A DNA stretch of 64,000 nucleotides from Cyanoderma ruficeps (taxonomy: Eukaryota; Chordata; Aves; Passeriformes; Timaliidae). Shown one piece after another: positions 24,486 through 38,100 of this stretch. The notes under the pieces were generated by a model that ran no database searches, had not been told where the DNA came from, and saw only the letters and a list, made by a program, of their open reading frames with translations. The position numbers and the translations under genes were made by a program. The DNA lies in the NCBI GenBank assembly GCA_008694505.1, contig VZDJ01000174.1, forward strand, positions 8,116,817-8,180,816. The letters are read 5' to 3'. How positions within the stretch are numbered: position 1 is the first letter of the stretch; every line of letters begins with the position of its first letter.

Positions 24486-27400
24486 CAGGTCCTCTAATGC
24501 CAATCCTCCCCTGGCCAGTCTGGAAAACCAGTGTCTAAATTTACTGTTCCTGTGAATTCAGTATACTCCCCTGGACTGGCACTGCAAGTGAATTTGGTCT
24601 CTTGCTAGCCCATATCTTCCAGTGCTCCCTATCAGCCTTGTTGCATGCTAGGAATCTGACAATAATGGTCATCACCTGCTTTGAGATATCATGAGAACTC
24701 TTAAGCATTGGTATTGGTTTCATGTCTGATCTCTTATAGGACAACGAGCTGAATTTGGGACTAAGCTCTCTAGACAAGTTTGGAAACCTTATGTCTTGTT
24801 CAGTGTGGGTGGAAAATGGGGATAGGTTAGTGGGCTGAGTGGCAGACCTGAGGAAGAGGGAATTGAGTAAGCCTTGGCTGTCTTCCAAGAGAGGAAACAC
24901 AGCAAAGTGTCCCAGGAGCCAATTGTTGCTCCTCTGGAGGAGAGGCAGGAACTCAGAGCAAGGTGATCAAGTAATGCTTATTACTGAGTCTGGAGAAGCA
25001 GGGAACAGAAGTTGTATGATAAAACTAAAAAGAGAAACTGGGGGTTGAGGTGGGGGCGGGGGGCAAGAGAGGAGAGAAAATAAAACTTTTATTTTCTATA
25101 GAGGGTATGAAGAAGGAAAGAAAGAGAAACTAAACTGAAGACTTTGGTGTGCTTTGCAGGGTAAGAAACAATCTGCTATAAACCCATATATTTTAAATAC
25201 TGGTAGAAAACTGTGCTTTAACATGTTGGCATGATGCACTTTATTATCTTCTGCTGACCCCTCAAAAGTAAAAAATTACTTTGAGAAGAGTTTAAAATTG
25301 CAAACGAGAGACTCAATCTTGCTGGCAAAAAGGGGGTGAAAAAGTGGGTGGAAAGCTGGTTGAATGTGTCAACCACAAAAGTGGTGAGATATGGTTGTAC
25401 AGAATTCAGGTTTTAAAACACAAGGAAATCGTGCAGAGATATTTCTCACACTGACTCGTAAATAGCATCTTAGGGTGTGCAGCATTGCCAAATTTACCCT
25501 TGTTACAGGGGCAACTTGCAGTAAGTTCCCACCAAAGCCATACACCATCTGTTTGAATTACTTAGAGGAAAGGTTTGTCTCCTTATTCCCCTTCTATTAG
25601 ATGTGACAGATTAATGTCTTTGAGGGCAGATCACTGTTAGGCTAAATCTTTCTCTGGTTATGATTCCTTATAACTATAAAACAGTCACAAGGTTATGGGG
25701 TTTAAAAAGAGAGGTTTATTGCAGTTTCCAACACTGAAACTACAGGCTAAGTGTCTCTCCTTTTCCTTTTTTTTCAAGAGTAAATCAAATCCATCCATAC
25801 ACACACTGCCTTCTCTCAGATATACAGACCTGGGGGAAGAACACACACTACAACAGCTGCATTATAGAGTCTGCAGGAAAACTACTAAAATAGCTTTCTG
25901 TGAATGCATACTAATCTTCCCTCTGAGTCCTCTCCACTTGTTTTAAGAACTGGTTGCTGAGCATGAGTTGGTGACACTCCTAATGTCTGGGGCAGAACTG
26001 AGAGCCTTCAGCAGCTCGACCAGCAGTTGTTTCTACCCAACTCTCATAAAAGCTGTGCCTGTTCCTTGGCTTGAAGCAGCGAGGTATCGACCGTTCAGAC
26101 ATCTGTTGCAAAGCCCCTGGTTCAATACTTGTCAGACTCTAAACTAGTCGTTAAACTCAGCTGATGAACTAAATCCTACAGTGCTTAGGTCATGCCAGGA
26201 GCTGTGCAGGAGGCAGAAGGGTGCTGATATTGCTATAATTTAAGTTCTCTGCTGAGGAAGTTTCTGCAGGAGTGAGATTTGTTCATAGTATTATTTTTAA
26301 GCCAGTTTGTAAGAATGCTGCTGTGGTCAGTAGGAGACTGATCTCGATTTTCCTTGTGGCTTTTTCAGGGAACAGTGTAGTTTCTTTAAAATGGAAGCAT
26401 TGTTTTTTTTCTCCTAGAAAAGCCCAATGCTAGATTTCTGATCACCTGTAAAATTAATAAATTAGCTTTTACCAGAAATGTTAGCTTGACCTGTCTATGC
26501 TGCCTGAATGGGAATACTCTTTGCTTTGCTTCTCTTTAACTGATCTTAGAAGTTTCACTTGGGATTGGTTCAAAATATTGCATTGGATTCCAGGTCATCC
26601 TTGACTGCTCAGAGAGCTGTTGACTGAGGTGCCTATTCTGCTGGACTCCAAGAGCCCTGGCCTTCCCATATGGCAGTACAGGTGTCCCAGGGGCCTTGCT
26701 GTGCCACAGACCTCAGAGTGTGCTTTGGGAACTGCCTTCCAGCACGGGAGTCTCACCCAGAAGTGGGGCCAGGGTTACCAGGCTGCCAAGCTGCAGTGAC
26801 TGAGGCAGTGCAACACTGTGGGAAGAAAAGAAGCTCAACACTGTACTGACTCAGAACAAAATTTCTCAGGTCAGGTCACCAAACCAAAATGAAATAACCT
26901 TGGTTTCAGTAATGTAAAATATTCCATTTCAAATGACACAAAATGCACTGCTGTTCACAAACAGGTTTCCTTTTTTTTTGTTGCTTCTTTCTTTTTAAAC
27001 TTGTGAACTTCCGTTCTACATAGTCTCTAATTTCAGTTTTTCTGCCCGAATTGGGATGAGAGCAAATGTTGAAATACTGGAATTTCTTCCTTTCTGGGGA
27101 GGAGACTGGTGAGTAAGAGCAACCAGTTTCAGGGTTGGGGCAGCTGACTCTGAAGCCCTGTACACTGGGGCAGAGCAGGCGATGGAGGGGCAGATAGGCC
27201 ATGCAGGGGAGGGGAACACACCAGCAGAAGGAGGGAAGTGGGAGACAGGAATGAGAAACAGCAATGAGGGCTAGAACAAAAGATAAAGAGGAGAGAGCAG
27301 AAGTTTCTACTTGGCTCCCTGGGCTGTAGAACAGCTCTGTTCTTGTGCTGTCACACTGCTGGCCGTGCATGGCTCAGTGTCCAGCAGATGTGTGGGAAGG

Positions 27401-30400
27401 TGTCACACAGAGACCTCCTGTCCCAGAGCGCAGCAGGAGCTCCTTGGAGAGGTCAGGGGCTGGGTGAGCTGGGGCTGGGGGGTCACACCAGTGCAGGACC
27501 AGGCAGTGCTGCAGGGTTTCACTTCTGCTCACAGAACAGTTGGGTCCTTCTGTGCAAACGGAGCAGGGGGTGAATGCAGGATCAAAAGCTGAGCACTTCT
27601 GAGTTCTCATCCCAGCTCTGAGCAGGGCACTGCAGCCCTTGTGAGTTACACTCTCTGCTGCTGAGTCTTTTTCTGCCAAGTGGAAAGCACAGGAATACTC
27701 TTCTCTGGTGGGACTGGGAGGGAGCACTAGTGACTGTTCCTAACACTGCAGAGTGTTTATTATGCTGATGCTTTTATTATTTAGCGAGTTTCTTGACTTC
27801 TAAAAATAAATACACCAAATTGATACACTCCATCCATCAGCAGCGCCCTCGAGGAATGAGTAGCTAATTAGAGAGCAGGACTTGTGAAAAGACAAACCTG
27901 GGTTATGCACAGAACAGGTTTCTCCAGTATTTATTGCCTACGTTACTGGCCAAGCTTCCTTGTAAGTAATAGTCAAATAATCAGCCTGGGTCCTTTTGTG
28001 AATGGCTTGAGTCTGTGTGGTCCCTCCTTTGTTAGAGCAACTCATGGCTTCTGAAAGCTTCTGCACCCCCTGTTCTGAACAGCAGAGCCTGGTGGCACCA
28101 GCTGCTTCTGCCTGGAACAAACATTTGCATGTGACATTAAAAGGAAAAAAGCTAGTTTCAAAATGTATTTTCTTTTCCTTATACCCTCATTTTTTAGCCC
28201 TAGTTCAAACTCTGGAAATATTTAAAAGATTAATATATTTAGCTTTTGCTACAAGCATCTTTTAAACAAGTAAAGCTTGAAGAGGAAAGAGAAATCTTTC
28301 CTTCAGAAATAAAACAGCAGCCAGTGTTTGGAAATATTTTAACAATAGACCATATGGGAGTCTCAAACTATTAAGCTTTATTATTCAGAAGGCGGAAAAT
28401 GTGGTTTGATATTCAATTGATATACAGCATAAATGAGAGCCGCAAACTCGGCTCCCTTGAGCTGGGATTCAGATGTTCTCTTGAATATAATAACCAATGC
28501 TTTGGCCTAGTTCCACAGAATGCATCCAGCCTGCTGATCACAAGCCAAGAAACTGTAGGCTTTTTTTCCCTTTCCCCTCTCTTCTCCAAAGTGCTTTCCT
28601 CTCCTGCCAGCATGAGCTTTTGGCCTGAATATAAATCTCCTGATACTGGATGTGTATAGAAAGTGGGGAGGATGCTAATGGTGCACAGCAGTGGAGCTGT
28701 GTGTGTGCATGTGTGTGTTTGTTTTTCTTCTGCTTCCATGATAAGGTTTTCCCCTTGCAGTGTGCTCCCAGGGGATTACATTGGTCATCCTAGGTGGGAG
28801 CTTCTTTGTTCATGTTTCACTGCTCATTTCTTAGGGCTGTGGGAGCAGGTGAACATCTTTTGGGGTTACTGTGAAGTGCTGCCAGAGACCATGAGAGTGT
28901 GGAATTTATTGGAGGGAGAGACTGGAAATTGCTTCAGTTTCTTTTCCTTTTTTTTTTCCCCTGGTTTGATTTGCATATATTTATATTTGCCCTAACCCCT
29001 TTCTATCATGTCTCTCTTAACTTTCTCTCCCATGGGGAAAAGAACCCATAAAAGCTGCTTATAAAATATTACATACATGGACTAAGATTGCCTGTGTGCA
29101 AAAGGAGGCTGAAAGATTGACACTGTGAGCAAGTTATGACAGACAGGATCACCCATTTTTTGACACAGGATCCTTTTGGTACCGAAGTCCTCAGCTGTGT
29201 TGGGTCCCATCTTTTCTGTCCTCTCAGGATCTCTGTGGTTTGTGATTTCCCCTGAGTAGGCAGAAGATGCCAGCATTAAGGTATCTTGCATTTTTCTCTA
29301 GAAATATGGTGAGCCCAAGAAAAAAGACTCCCATTTCACGTGTGAGTCCAGGAATGCCTCTCATGTAGAACACTGGAGAGAATATAAATTATGCATGCTG
29401 AATGTGAAGTTTAGTTTTGGCTTCTGTCTTTTTCTCCATTTCTCTTTTCAGTTGTTCATGATAGCGTAAATTTTCCATGTTTTTGTCTCAACCCACACTC
29501 AAATTTTTTCCTTTGGGGAAAACTGGAGCAAAATCAATTTTAGTGCAATTTTTCAAGCCTCCTTGACTTGCACTTACATCTGTTTGGTGTGGGGGAGTGG
29601 AATTTTATCATAAAACATTTGATTTATTTAATGTATTCAATAAGCATCGAAGATGTGCCAGGTACTTTCTCAGCCCTTTTGGATGAAAAATCTTGCAAGC
29701 TAAGAACTTAATAAACAAAGAAGTTCCAGAACTCAAAATTTCCCTGCTGTTAAGGTCTCCATATATCTGAAGGATAAACCAAGTTTGAACAGAGCAGATC
29801 CTAAGACTTGTAAAGTACAAAGTGTCACAGGCAGTACTGATGAGATCTGTGATTGAAACAACTATTTTTTTTAACATGTTTCCATATTCTATTATCTGCC
29901 CAACTTAAACTCAGCTGAGATGTGCCCATGCAGCAGTTCTACTTTCATTGCAGCTGTGAGTCTGTTTCTGTTGGTGAAGCTGCTCTTGTGGGTGTGTGAT
30001 GCTGTACCAAGGGCTCATCTAAACAGGATCATTGATTGAGACCAAGGTAAATTACACATTGAACGGAAGAGCTATTCCCAGATAACTTCATCATCCTAAT
30101 GAAGAGGCAGTTTGGAATAGTTAATAAGGAATAGCTGTTCTGGAGTAATCCCCTTTTAAGACAAACCCTCACTGTTTCTATAATTGCATTCCAGGAAGCT
30201 ATTCTGTTCTGAATCAGCATGGGATAGAGTGCCTAGAAGACGTTCACACCAAGCACAGCTAGCGGTGAGTGGGCAATACACACCGGGATGCCCCATTGCA
30301 GCCATGCCCAGTGAGCAGCACAATAGCCAAACTGGTTACCTGTGCATCTCTCTAAAAGGCAACTGAAAGTCAATATGAAAATCAAGGTACAAAGGCCTCT

Positions 30401-33400
30401 GTTAGCAGGGATGAAGTGTGAGCTGTTACTGTCTGAGCCTTAGCCTGGTGTTACGGACAGAATGCGTGTCTCAACCCGTAACTGATCACAACTTGATTAA
30501 ATGTTGGGGTGTGGAAAGGACTAGTGTGCTTTTTCCCAATGTGTATATTTACATCATTATGTGGGAGCAATCAATTTATCAAACCCATCTGATTATTCAA
30601 TAGTGGGGAAAGACAATTGGTTGGAAGAGAATGTGTATTGTTTTTAAGGTGGATAGAAAATTGGTTTAAAAGACACTTACACAATCCCTTTCTTTTGAGG
30701 AGAACCTACACTAACAAACTAATCAAGGAAAGGGAAATCCATTAATTTGTAACTGCCAATAATTTAAAATGCCATGAAAATTTGCCTGCAACATAAAATT
30801 TTGTGCTTGTCCTTGCCAAGGAGTATGGGCTGGAGCAGAGGTGGTGCTCTTGTGCTTCAGTACACTGTAGTTGTGATATAGCTGCTGTTAATTCATAGTT
30901 CTCTTGACTTTTGGAATTCATCCCTACCCTTAAAAGGGAAGGTGGCAGCCTGGAGTGGAGAAGCTCCAACTGCAGCCCTCTGGATGCTAATCCACCCTGA
31001 CTTTCTTAAGCCTCCTACTTAAATAATTATCTTAATGAATCACCATTGCTGCTATCTTCAGTGCTACACAGGAACATGCAAATTTTAAACCGCCTGGGGG
31101 AAAGCCCTTTTTGTCTGTAAAGTGCTGTGATACTTGCATTTAGATGTTACCATGATAGGTACCTTGGATACTACTTTGTGCCTAAGCCGTGGATAGATCC
31201 TGGGGTGTAGTTCTCCCCAGGGCAGCCCCGGGCTCCCAGAGAAGGGATGGATGTGATGATTCTGCTACTGACTGGGAGCAGCAGCTTGAGCTCTGGCAGT
31301 TGAAGCCAGATCACTCCACCGTTGTCCTTCAGCCGAGGGCCTCTTGCCTGTGCATTCTTGTAGCTGCACAATGACAAGGAGATAGGGGAGTGAGGATGGG
31401 GGGGTCCCTCCTTAGCTCTGCAATTGCCATTTTCACTTTGGGCAAGTTCCTTCATCTCTTCCCTTGAACTTTTTTCACAGTTTAAATAAGCCATGCAAAT
31501 GTCCATGGATCAACTAAATTTTCTCCCAAGTAGGTTTCAAGGAATTTGATACAATAGGAAAATTAGCAGCTTGCTAGAAAAACATTTGTTTAAGGAAAAA
31601 CTGAACATAGTGAAGCCACTGCAAACTGTCTCCAAGACGTTCAATGTTTTGTTTTCCAAATTTTTCCTTGATGATTCAATTTGGCTACATATTGAGCTCT
31701 GCCCACTTCAGCTGTCCCAGCTGATCATTTGAGAAATCTTTATTTGTAAATGGTGGATATGGAGAGAGAGCTGTGTATAGGTATTTCAGATGGCAAATCT
31801 TTGTGGTCATTTACAACGTGTATTAAAAGATCTGATTCCTTTATTCATTAAACCAAGAGCTGCAGAAGCTGTTTCATGCTAATGTCCTAGATGATGATAA
31901 GTACCTTCTCAAATTGCAAAGTCAGTTCATCCATCGTCCCTTTTCTGAGGCACAGAAGTAGAGTCCATTCCCTTACTATGGGTGACTTTTCATCACTAGT
32001 AGTAGTTCTGCTTCTGGAGCAATGGCAGGATAAATGTGGAAGATACCAGGTGAACAGGGATCCTTTAGTTTCAACTAGGAGAGGACCTTATTAACAGAAC
32101 TGAGCTTAAATGCATTTTCTGTGATAACATTATCAGTTGTCAATTCCTGCTGGGAGAGTTATGCCCACAAGAAGCCAGAACATTTATCTCAAGGAGGGCA
32201 TCCTTGTTCCCTCATTCTTCCCAGTCAGATCTTCTCTGAAACAAGTTCAACTGGAGCTGGATACTTTCATGCTGAGATGAATGCAGCTTCTCAGTTGGTT
32301 ACCAAAGAAAGGAGATGTGAACAAACAGTGCATGTTTTGTAGCTCAAAGCCTTGACAGGTGTCCATGTGTAAGGCAGGAGATACGATCTGCTTCCTCACT
32401 TGTTTGTGCACTCCTTTCTGGAGAACAGCAAAGAACTAGCTCTGTGACTCAAGTGCCTCAAACCTTTTTCCCTGTGTGGTGTGTCTCTGAACAGACTTTC
32501 TTGTCATAGTGTTTAAGGCACTCTTTGCAGACTGGTTTACAGCGATAACTCTTCTGCTTATTGTGAGCAGGCTGTTGTATTCTCTGTGTTCCAGCTCCTG
32601 GCTGGTACTGATCCCTCATGGGGTGGGAGCATTTTACAATATGGGAGTAAATTAACTGGGGAACCATCTATTAGATTCAGCACCATGAGAAGTGTCAGAG
32701 TGGGGATTTCAGAAGAAATGTCAGAAGGGAGTTGTACATGTGTGTATAAATGTGTGTGTATATTTCAAAAGAGAGAATAGAGGTGACTGACATTTGAAGC
32801 TGAGTGCAAAACTTAAACACAACTTTTTCTCATTCCAATCTTTGAAAGTCATGGTGATGGGTGTGGGCAGGTCTCTGGCTGACTTTCTGAATTGCCTTTA
32901 TGTCAGAACTCCAACAAGGGATTTGGTGCAATTTCTCATCCTATTGAGTAAAAGGCATGTTCTATCCCACATAGTTTCCTTAGGAAACTGAAGGAAAGTG
33001 ATTCTTCTTCACAGATCTTAACACACCCAGTGTATTTTTGCAGGCACTGTGTGCAAAATATTCAGTTAATGAGATATCCAAAAGGAATGTTTCAATATGC
33101 TGGACTGGATTACTTTATTTCCCCAGCTTTTTCACACTCCCTTATGCTCGTGGGTAGTTGTAGATTTTTGTCGAGGTACAAAGGTGGTTATTTCTATAGT
33201 TACCTCATTCAAATTCAAAAGTTTGTGACTATGGAAGTAAAATGTGTCTGTGCTATTATTTTGTTAATCTGTTTTGAGCTACTTTTGTTAACTGCGTGTT
33301 CATAAGTCTGTGTCTGCTCAAATTACCTGCTCGGTTTTCTGGTCAGGTATGCTGAGATTCAGTATTTCAGTTTATAACTTTGGGTTTTGTTATTTTTCTC

Positions 33401-34554
33401 CCGATGTGTTACAACTGCCTGCCAGAAATTCTGAAACTGTGGTCAAACAAACTGCTCTGATGTTTCCTCCCAGTGTTTGCTAATTCAGCAGCACTTGAGC
33501 TGCTTATAAGAAGCACAGAGAAACCACAGCTGAGGACTGTGAATGGCAGTGCTGTGTGAACAAGTGATGCACACAGCACTGCACTGGTAGAGGGGTTTTA
33601 ATCTGCAAGCATATCTGTCATTAATTTTAAGGCCTTTAGGAACCTCAGTGGTAGCTCAGCTAAGAGAGGAGAGAGATAAGCCAAGCAATTATATGGAGCA
33701 ACTCTGTTTGGTGAAGCACATCTTTTGGGATTAGCAGGGGCACATGAGGCAGGGCAGTGATTTGTGCATCACACTGCCAAGTCTGGCTGATCCTTCAGGA
33801 CAGTCACTGTTATGTGGGGCCTCCTGGGAAATTCTTAAGACTGGGATATTGGCTGGGACAAGACTGAGAAAGTTTCCTTGGTTTGTCAGTAAATATTTTC
33901 ATGCAACAATCCTTCCCGGTGCTTGCTGGGAAGAACCACATCCTTACTGCTTCTCTGCTTTGTGGAGCTTCTTGCTGGGTGTACAGGTGAAAGAAAGTAG
34001 CCATGAGCTTTAGGTGACTGCAAACTGCTCTGCTTTTGGGAAGACTTTGAAAAATGGCAGGGATTTGAAAGCTGAGATTTTGGCTGACTTGAATTGGGTA
34101 AAAAATTTTGAGAGATCTGAGGCAGCGGTTGTTGGAAGAAGAAAAATGTCACCTGTAACCTCAGCAGACTACTTAAGAGCGCTCTGAAACGAGTCCCCAG
34201 AAAGTCCTTGCAGAGAGATGAATGGGCAGCTGGGAGGAAATGCTCTACTCCCTGAAGAAACAACAAACTCTGGATGTTTATCCATGCTGGTAAACCAAAC
34301 AGAAACCATCAGTGTGCTGCTGGGTAAATCTGTGGTGGGCCAGTGTCATAGGCACAGTTCTAATCACACAGGGAAGGTCCAGAGAAAAGTCAGTCCCTGT
34401 GATTTCTCTTTGTCATAGAGAAGAGATGACTTATTACAGAAATTACAGATGCCTTGAATTGTCATGAATGGAAGGGGAGTAGGGAGTGATCCTTCACAGT
34501 TCCTGTGTTTGCTAAATTGATTCAGAGCAGGCAAAGAGGAGGCACTCTGTCAAG

Positions 34555-34725
34555 CAGCAGTTACCACGTGAAACTCATTGCCACAGGGTGTTATGGATAG
34601 CAGAAGTCTAAACAGATTGAAAAATCGATGAAGGACAGATAAGTTCTTATTAAAAGTGATGGCCTGGATGCAACCTCTGGATAAGGAGATCTTTAACAAT
34701 TGCACAGGGTGTAAGAAGGAAAAAG
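34555..34725 (+). mobile_element. Old CR1-type LINE 3' fragment
   Basis: The stretch AAACTCATTGCCACAGGGTG, then TTATGGATAGCAGAAG, then the TTGAAAAATCGATGAAGGACAG region and GATGCAACCTCTGG, follows the order of the ancient amniote CR1 3' region (typically ATTGCCACAGGATGTTGTGGA... GATGCAACCTCTGG). It is heavily diverged with several indels, so it should predate the fragment at 44697. Boundaries are approximate. Confidence 0.65.
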
Positions 34726-35449
34726 ACCGCCTGTATTCTATGTTATTGCTTTTCCTCCCTCTCTGCCATCCCTCACTTTTTTTCTTTTTGGCCCTGTTCT
34801 GGCTACTGCTGAAGAATAGAGAGAGATAGACCTTTGCTCTTAAAACATGGCTATTTTTATAGTTCAAAACTAGAAAGGAAACCAGCTACCCTGCAGTGCA
34901 GGGAACTATTTTGCCTTGCAGCCCACAGACAATGTAAAGCACACTGAAATTAAGAGAATTAGGAGTCAAATGTCTAAAAATGTATATGTGTAATAAAATG
35001 CCTCTGTAGCTGGCATCTTTTTTAAAATTCAGAGTTAACAGGAAGCTGAGCTTGTTAACAAAGTGACTGCAATATTTCCAGTTACTTTTTGCACTTTCTC
35101 CTCTCGGTGCTACAGTCACTGATAATTCACCTAATGACCTGACTTGGACATTTTTAACTCGAGTAGCAGTGACACCTTGGGTTGGAAGCTGAGGATGGCT
35201 GCCCTCCACAGAAAGGACTGGGGAGCACGACAGGGAGGGAGGAGGCAGAAAGTTGAGAAGGAGGCTGAAGAGAAGACACTAAAATCCCTTGTATATGCAC
35301 AAAAACAGGAAAGTGTAACACAGAGGAGGGCTTGTAGCCGTGACTGCAGCAGCAACAGTCGGTTGATATTTGGGAGGTGGAAAAATCAGTTTTACATTTT
35401 GCTAGACGACTGTACTGTAATACAGCAGTGCCTCCTGGCAGGGAAAGCA

Positions 35450-35850
35450 ATGTAATGTAAAGCAATACCGCGTGGAAGAGCAGTTGGAGAGCTGTCAGAA
35501 GCTGAGTAGCTTGGAATGCTTCCACATGAACCTGGGAGCAGCGAGCTCGCTGCAGCGTGGCATTCCCCTGCCCCAGGAGGACAGCGCCTGCAGCGCAGGC
35601 GTCATCGCCACCTTCCAGCATGGCTCCGCTCTCCGGAGGAGGCTTTTCCAGGCAAAATAGCAAGCGTTTCTTTCTTTCCTTGGGAGATTTCCAGCTCACA
35701 GAGCCCTTGTGAGTTCACATGCCAGGCAGTCCTGGGGCAGATAAGTCTGTACCTGTCCGCTGTCATCGCCTGCCACACAGGAGTGCTCCCGGGCACAAGG
35801 CTGCCAGAGGGGCAGCAAAGGGCAGGAGCTCTCCGGAGTGGGCTGCTGGC
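35450..35850. other. CpG-enriched patch in the presumed HIC2 intron
   Basis: About 16 CpGs occur over some 400 bases, including an inverted repeat with arms CGCCTGC (35585-35591) and GCAGGCG (35595-35601). Frames are open on both strands: a 62-codon plus-strand frame at 35472-35660 and a 181-codon minus-strand frame at 35154-35699. Neither resembles a known domain, and overlapping open frames are expected where stop codons are depleted. A donor-like GTGAGT follows at 35709. It could be an alternative exon or an intronic enhancer or promoter; evidence is weak. Confidence 0.3.
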
Positions 35851-35885
35851 TCTCTGGATCTGATCTGATGGGCTGATCCAGAAGA

Positions 35886-35921
35886 AATATTTAATTTATT
35901 AATTTATTTATTTTTAATATT
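35886..35921. repeat. AT-rich (TTTA/ATTA) low-complexity tract
   Basis: Only A and T residues over about 36 bases, immediately after the CpG-enriched patch at 35450-35850. The sharp change in composition is notable, but no element is recognised. Confidence 0.75.
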
Positions 35922-37845
35922 TGTGTTTCCAGAGGGCTTTGGTGCAGGGCATTGGCTTTTATTCCAGTTTTTAGATTTTGGACATACTTAGTAATCCTAC
36001 TTGTGGTTTTTATCCCCCCCCTCTCTCCTTGCCCCCAGCATTTTCCTTCCCTTCAAGTCCTCTGCCTCACTCTGTATTGCTACTATAAATTGCTTGGTAT
36101 GAAGGGTCCTGTTTCTTACTTGAAGCCTCTGGATGCTATTAAGTAATTGGTGGAAAAGCTTGTTTAAATATCACAACCCTATGCTATTTTTTAAATTGCC
36201 TTTTGAGGTGACTGAAATGCTACTGAAATACTACTTTCCTTTAATACTGGACAAGGAACTTCATTAGGGAAGGGAAATAGTATTCTTATTAGACTATTTC
36301 CAAGTTACAAGTCATCTTTCTTTTAAAGAAGGGATGTGCAGTTTTGTTCCCCCTGGTTCTTCTCCTTCCACACCAGCATCCCCACAGGTGAGCTTGAACA
36401 GCATCCTCCACCATACAGCTGGCAAAAGGAAAGACTCCATGTCATGTTTCCTAACCTTGACAGGTCTGTGCAAGCAATTAAAGTGTGAATTTTATAAATA
36501 GAAATGCTATCTTGGGAAGGAATAAACAAATAAGGAACTTAGTGCAGAAGTGGTTTGAGAAATATGAAGGATTACGAAGGCAAACATGAATTTGAAAGTA
36601 GCATGGGAAGGTTCCATGGAAACCTTTGCACATAACATTGTGTTTGATCAGGTGAAGGTCTGTCTTCCGTTTCTCTGCCATCTTCCTGATAGCAAATTAA
36701 GTTTTATCTTGTTATTTTGGCATGTGTATTAAGATTTTTCTTGAAAATAAGATTTTTTCTCTAATATAAATTGCTAAACAAAATGTGAACAGATGCAATC
36801 ACAGCCTCTCAGTACATATGCCAAGAAATGTAAGCAGAATGTGTATGGTAGGAAATGGATGCATCACCTCTTGCTTTGGTTGGTTTTAGTAATCTTTGAT
36901 GGCAGTTTGTGGGATATTGCACAGAAGTCAAAGGCACTGTAGATGTAACAACTAAAAGCTGCTGAATTGAACAGTCTTTTTAATAACTAGGAAGAGAAAC
37001 TTGAAATTACAATGGCTGCCTTAAGCAATTTTCACAGATCTTAATGAGCTTAGATGTGTCTGTATTTAGGCACTGCTTGTGTTCTGCCAAAGGTTTAAGG
37101 AAAGACAGAATGCTCAATTGCTGAAAGTCTGTCCCTGTACACGAGGAACAAGAGTTTATTCTGACTGATGAAGCTGCCTTTGCAAGGAGACCTTCAGGCC
37201 ATTTTTGCAGATTTTTAAAAATTTAATCAGTAAAAGATTTCAGTTGAGAAAACAGGGAAAGCTTGAGAAATTCAGGATGCTTGTTCTCCTTTTCTAAACT
37301 GGTGAGTAAGAACTAGATCCAATAGGAGGCCAACATCTGGTAGCTCTAGATTTTGAAGGACAAGGCAATGTGAATTCAGTTTTAAATCATCAGCTACAGC
37401 TTAGTTTGCTTTATAAAAAAAATTGTTTTAAATATTAAACATGTTTGGACTTAAATGCTTAGTATGGTAGATACAAAAATGAAGTTAAAAATTCTCAATG
37501 GATCATGACTTTTGGATTTTCAGGCATTATGATTCAAATGAGAAAATGTCTAATAAAAGTCACTGGCTGTTTATTAAAAATATTAAAAAGAAGAAAAATG
37601 TCAGCTGGATAAATACCTGTGAAATGAAATAAATGTTTCAGCTGGAGATATTTTCTGCTAACCAGAGCTGCACTAAGACCAAATTGAGAGCAGATTATAT
37701 TTGGTTGCAAATCAATATGGCTTAGTAGTTACCAGCCACTGATCATCCTTCATGACCTAGAGTGCAAATGTAAAACAAGATTAAAATTGGTGGCTTTCAA
37801 TTGCTTTTATTTAAATCCAGTCTCCTCTACCACTGAATGCTCTCT

Positions 37846-37864
37846 GAATAAATAAATAAATAAG
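37846..37864 (+). repeat. (AATA)n microsatellite
   Basis: About four AATA units in an AT-rich stretch; nothing else is recognised here. Confidence 0.85.
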
Positions 37865-37991
37865 AAAAAGCACATTTAGCTGCTGGCATGGCATTGCCCT
37901 GGCTTTTCCTATATTTGCAATGGTTTGATGCACAGATAAAGGAAACTCCCTCTGTGTGTTCATATATAAAGTCTCTAATGGAACAGTTGAT

Positions 37992-38043
37992 CTCTTTTCC
38001 CCCCCCTCCCCTTCCTCTCTCTCGTCTCCATTACCCTCTCCCC
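37992..38043 (+). repeat. Polypyrimidine tract of about 50 bases
   Basis: An almost pure C/T run interrupted by CG and CCATTA. Such tracts can adopt triplex (H-DNA) structure and can also act as splice-acceptor pyrimidine tracts, but the next AG is poorly placed. A perfect 20-bp palindrome follows 38 bp downstream. Confidence 0.75.
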
Positions 38044-38080
38044 AAATGGGGGCAAGTGAATTTTGTGTTTCTTATGTTTT

Positions 38081-38100
38081 ACATACTTTGCAAAGTATGT
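38081..38100. repeat. Perfect 20-bp palindrome without a spacer
   Basis: ACATACTTTGCAAAGTATGT is identical to its own reverse complement over all 20 bases. Its centre TTTGCAAA resembles an octamer or C/EBP-like half-site arrangement. A perfect spacer-free palindrome this long is unlikely at any given point in random sequence. It may bind a homodimer or be a remnant of an inverted repeat. Confidence 0.95.

Larger units (their letters stand above)
19354..34554. other. Non-coding DNA, probable HIC2 5' intron (left part)
   Basis: AT-leaning sequence without recognisable exons. The acceptor-like site near 23572 and the inverted repeat at 24464 are listed separately. A block at about 28300-28520 contains a RUNX-like TGTGGTTT (28400-28407) and a small GAGCCG/CGGCTC hairpin, and has the varied, repeat-free texture of conserved non-coding DNA; this is only an impression. 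Confidence 0.5.

Noticed and set aside
26075..26140. tRNA-like segment with a B-box-like GGTTCAATAC
   Set aside because: The T-arm and acceptor stems do not pair and the A box is poor; neither a tRNA gene nor a clear tRNA-derived SINE can be supported.
35154..35699. 181-codon minus-strand open frame
   Set aside because: Overlaps CpG-enriched sequence where stop codons are depleted; no family resemblance. Kept only as a note under the CpG patch.
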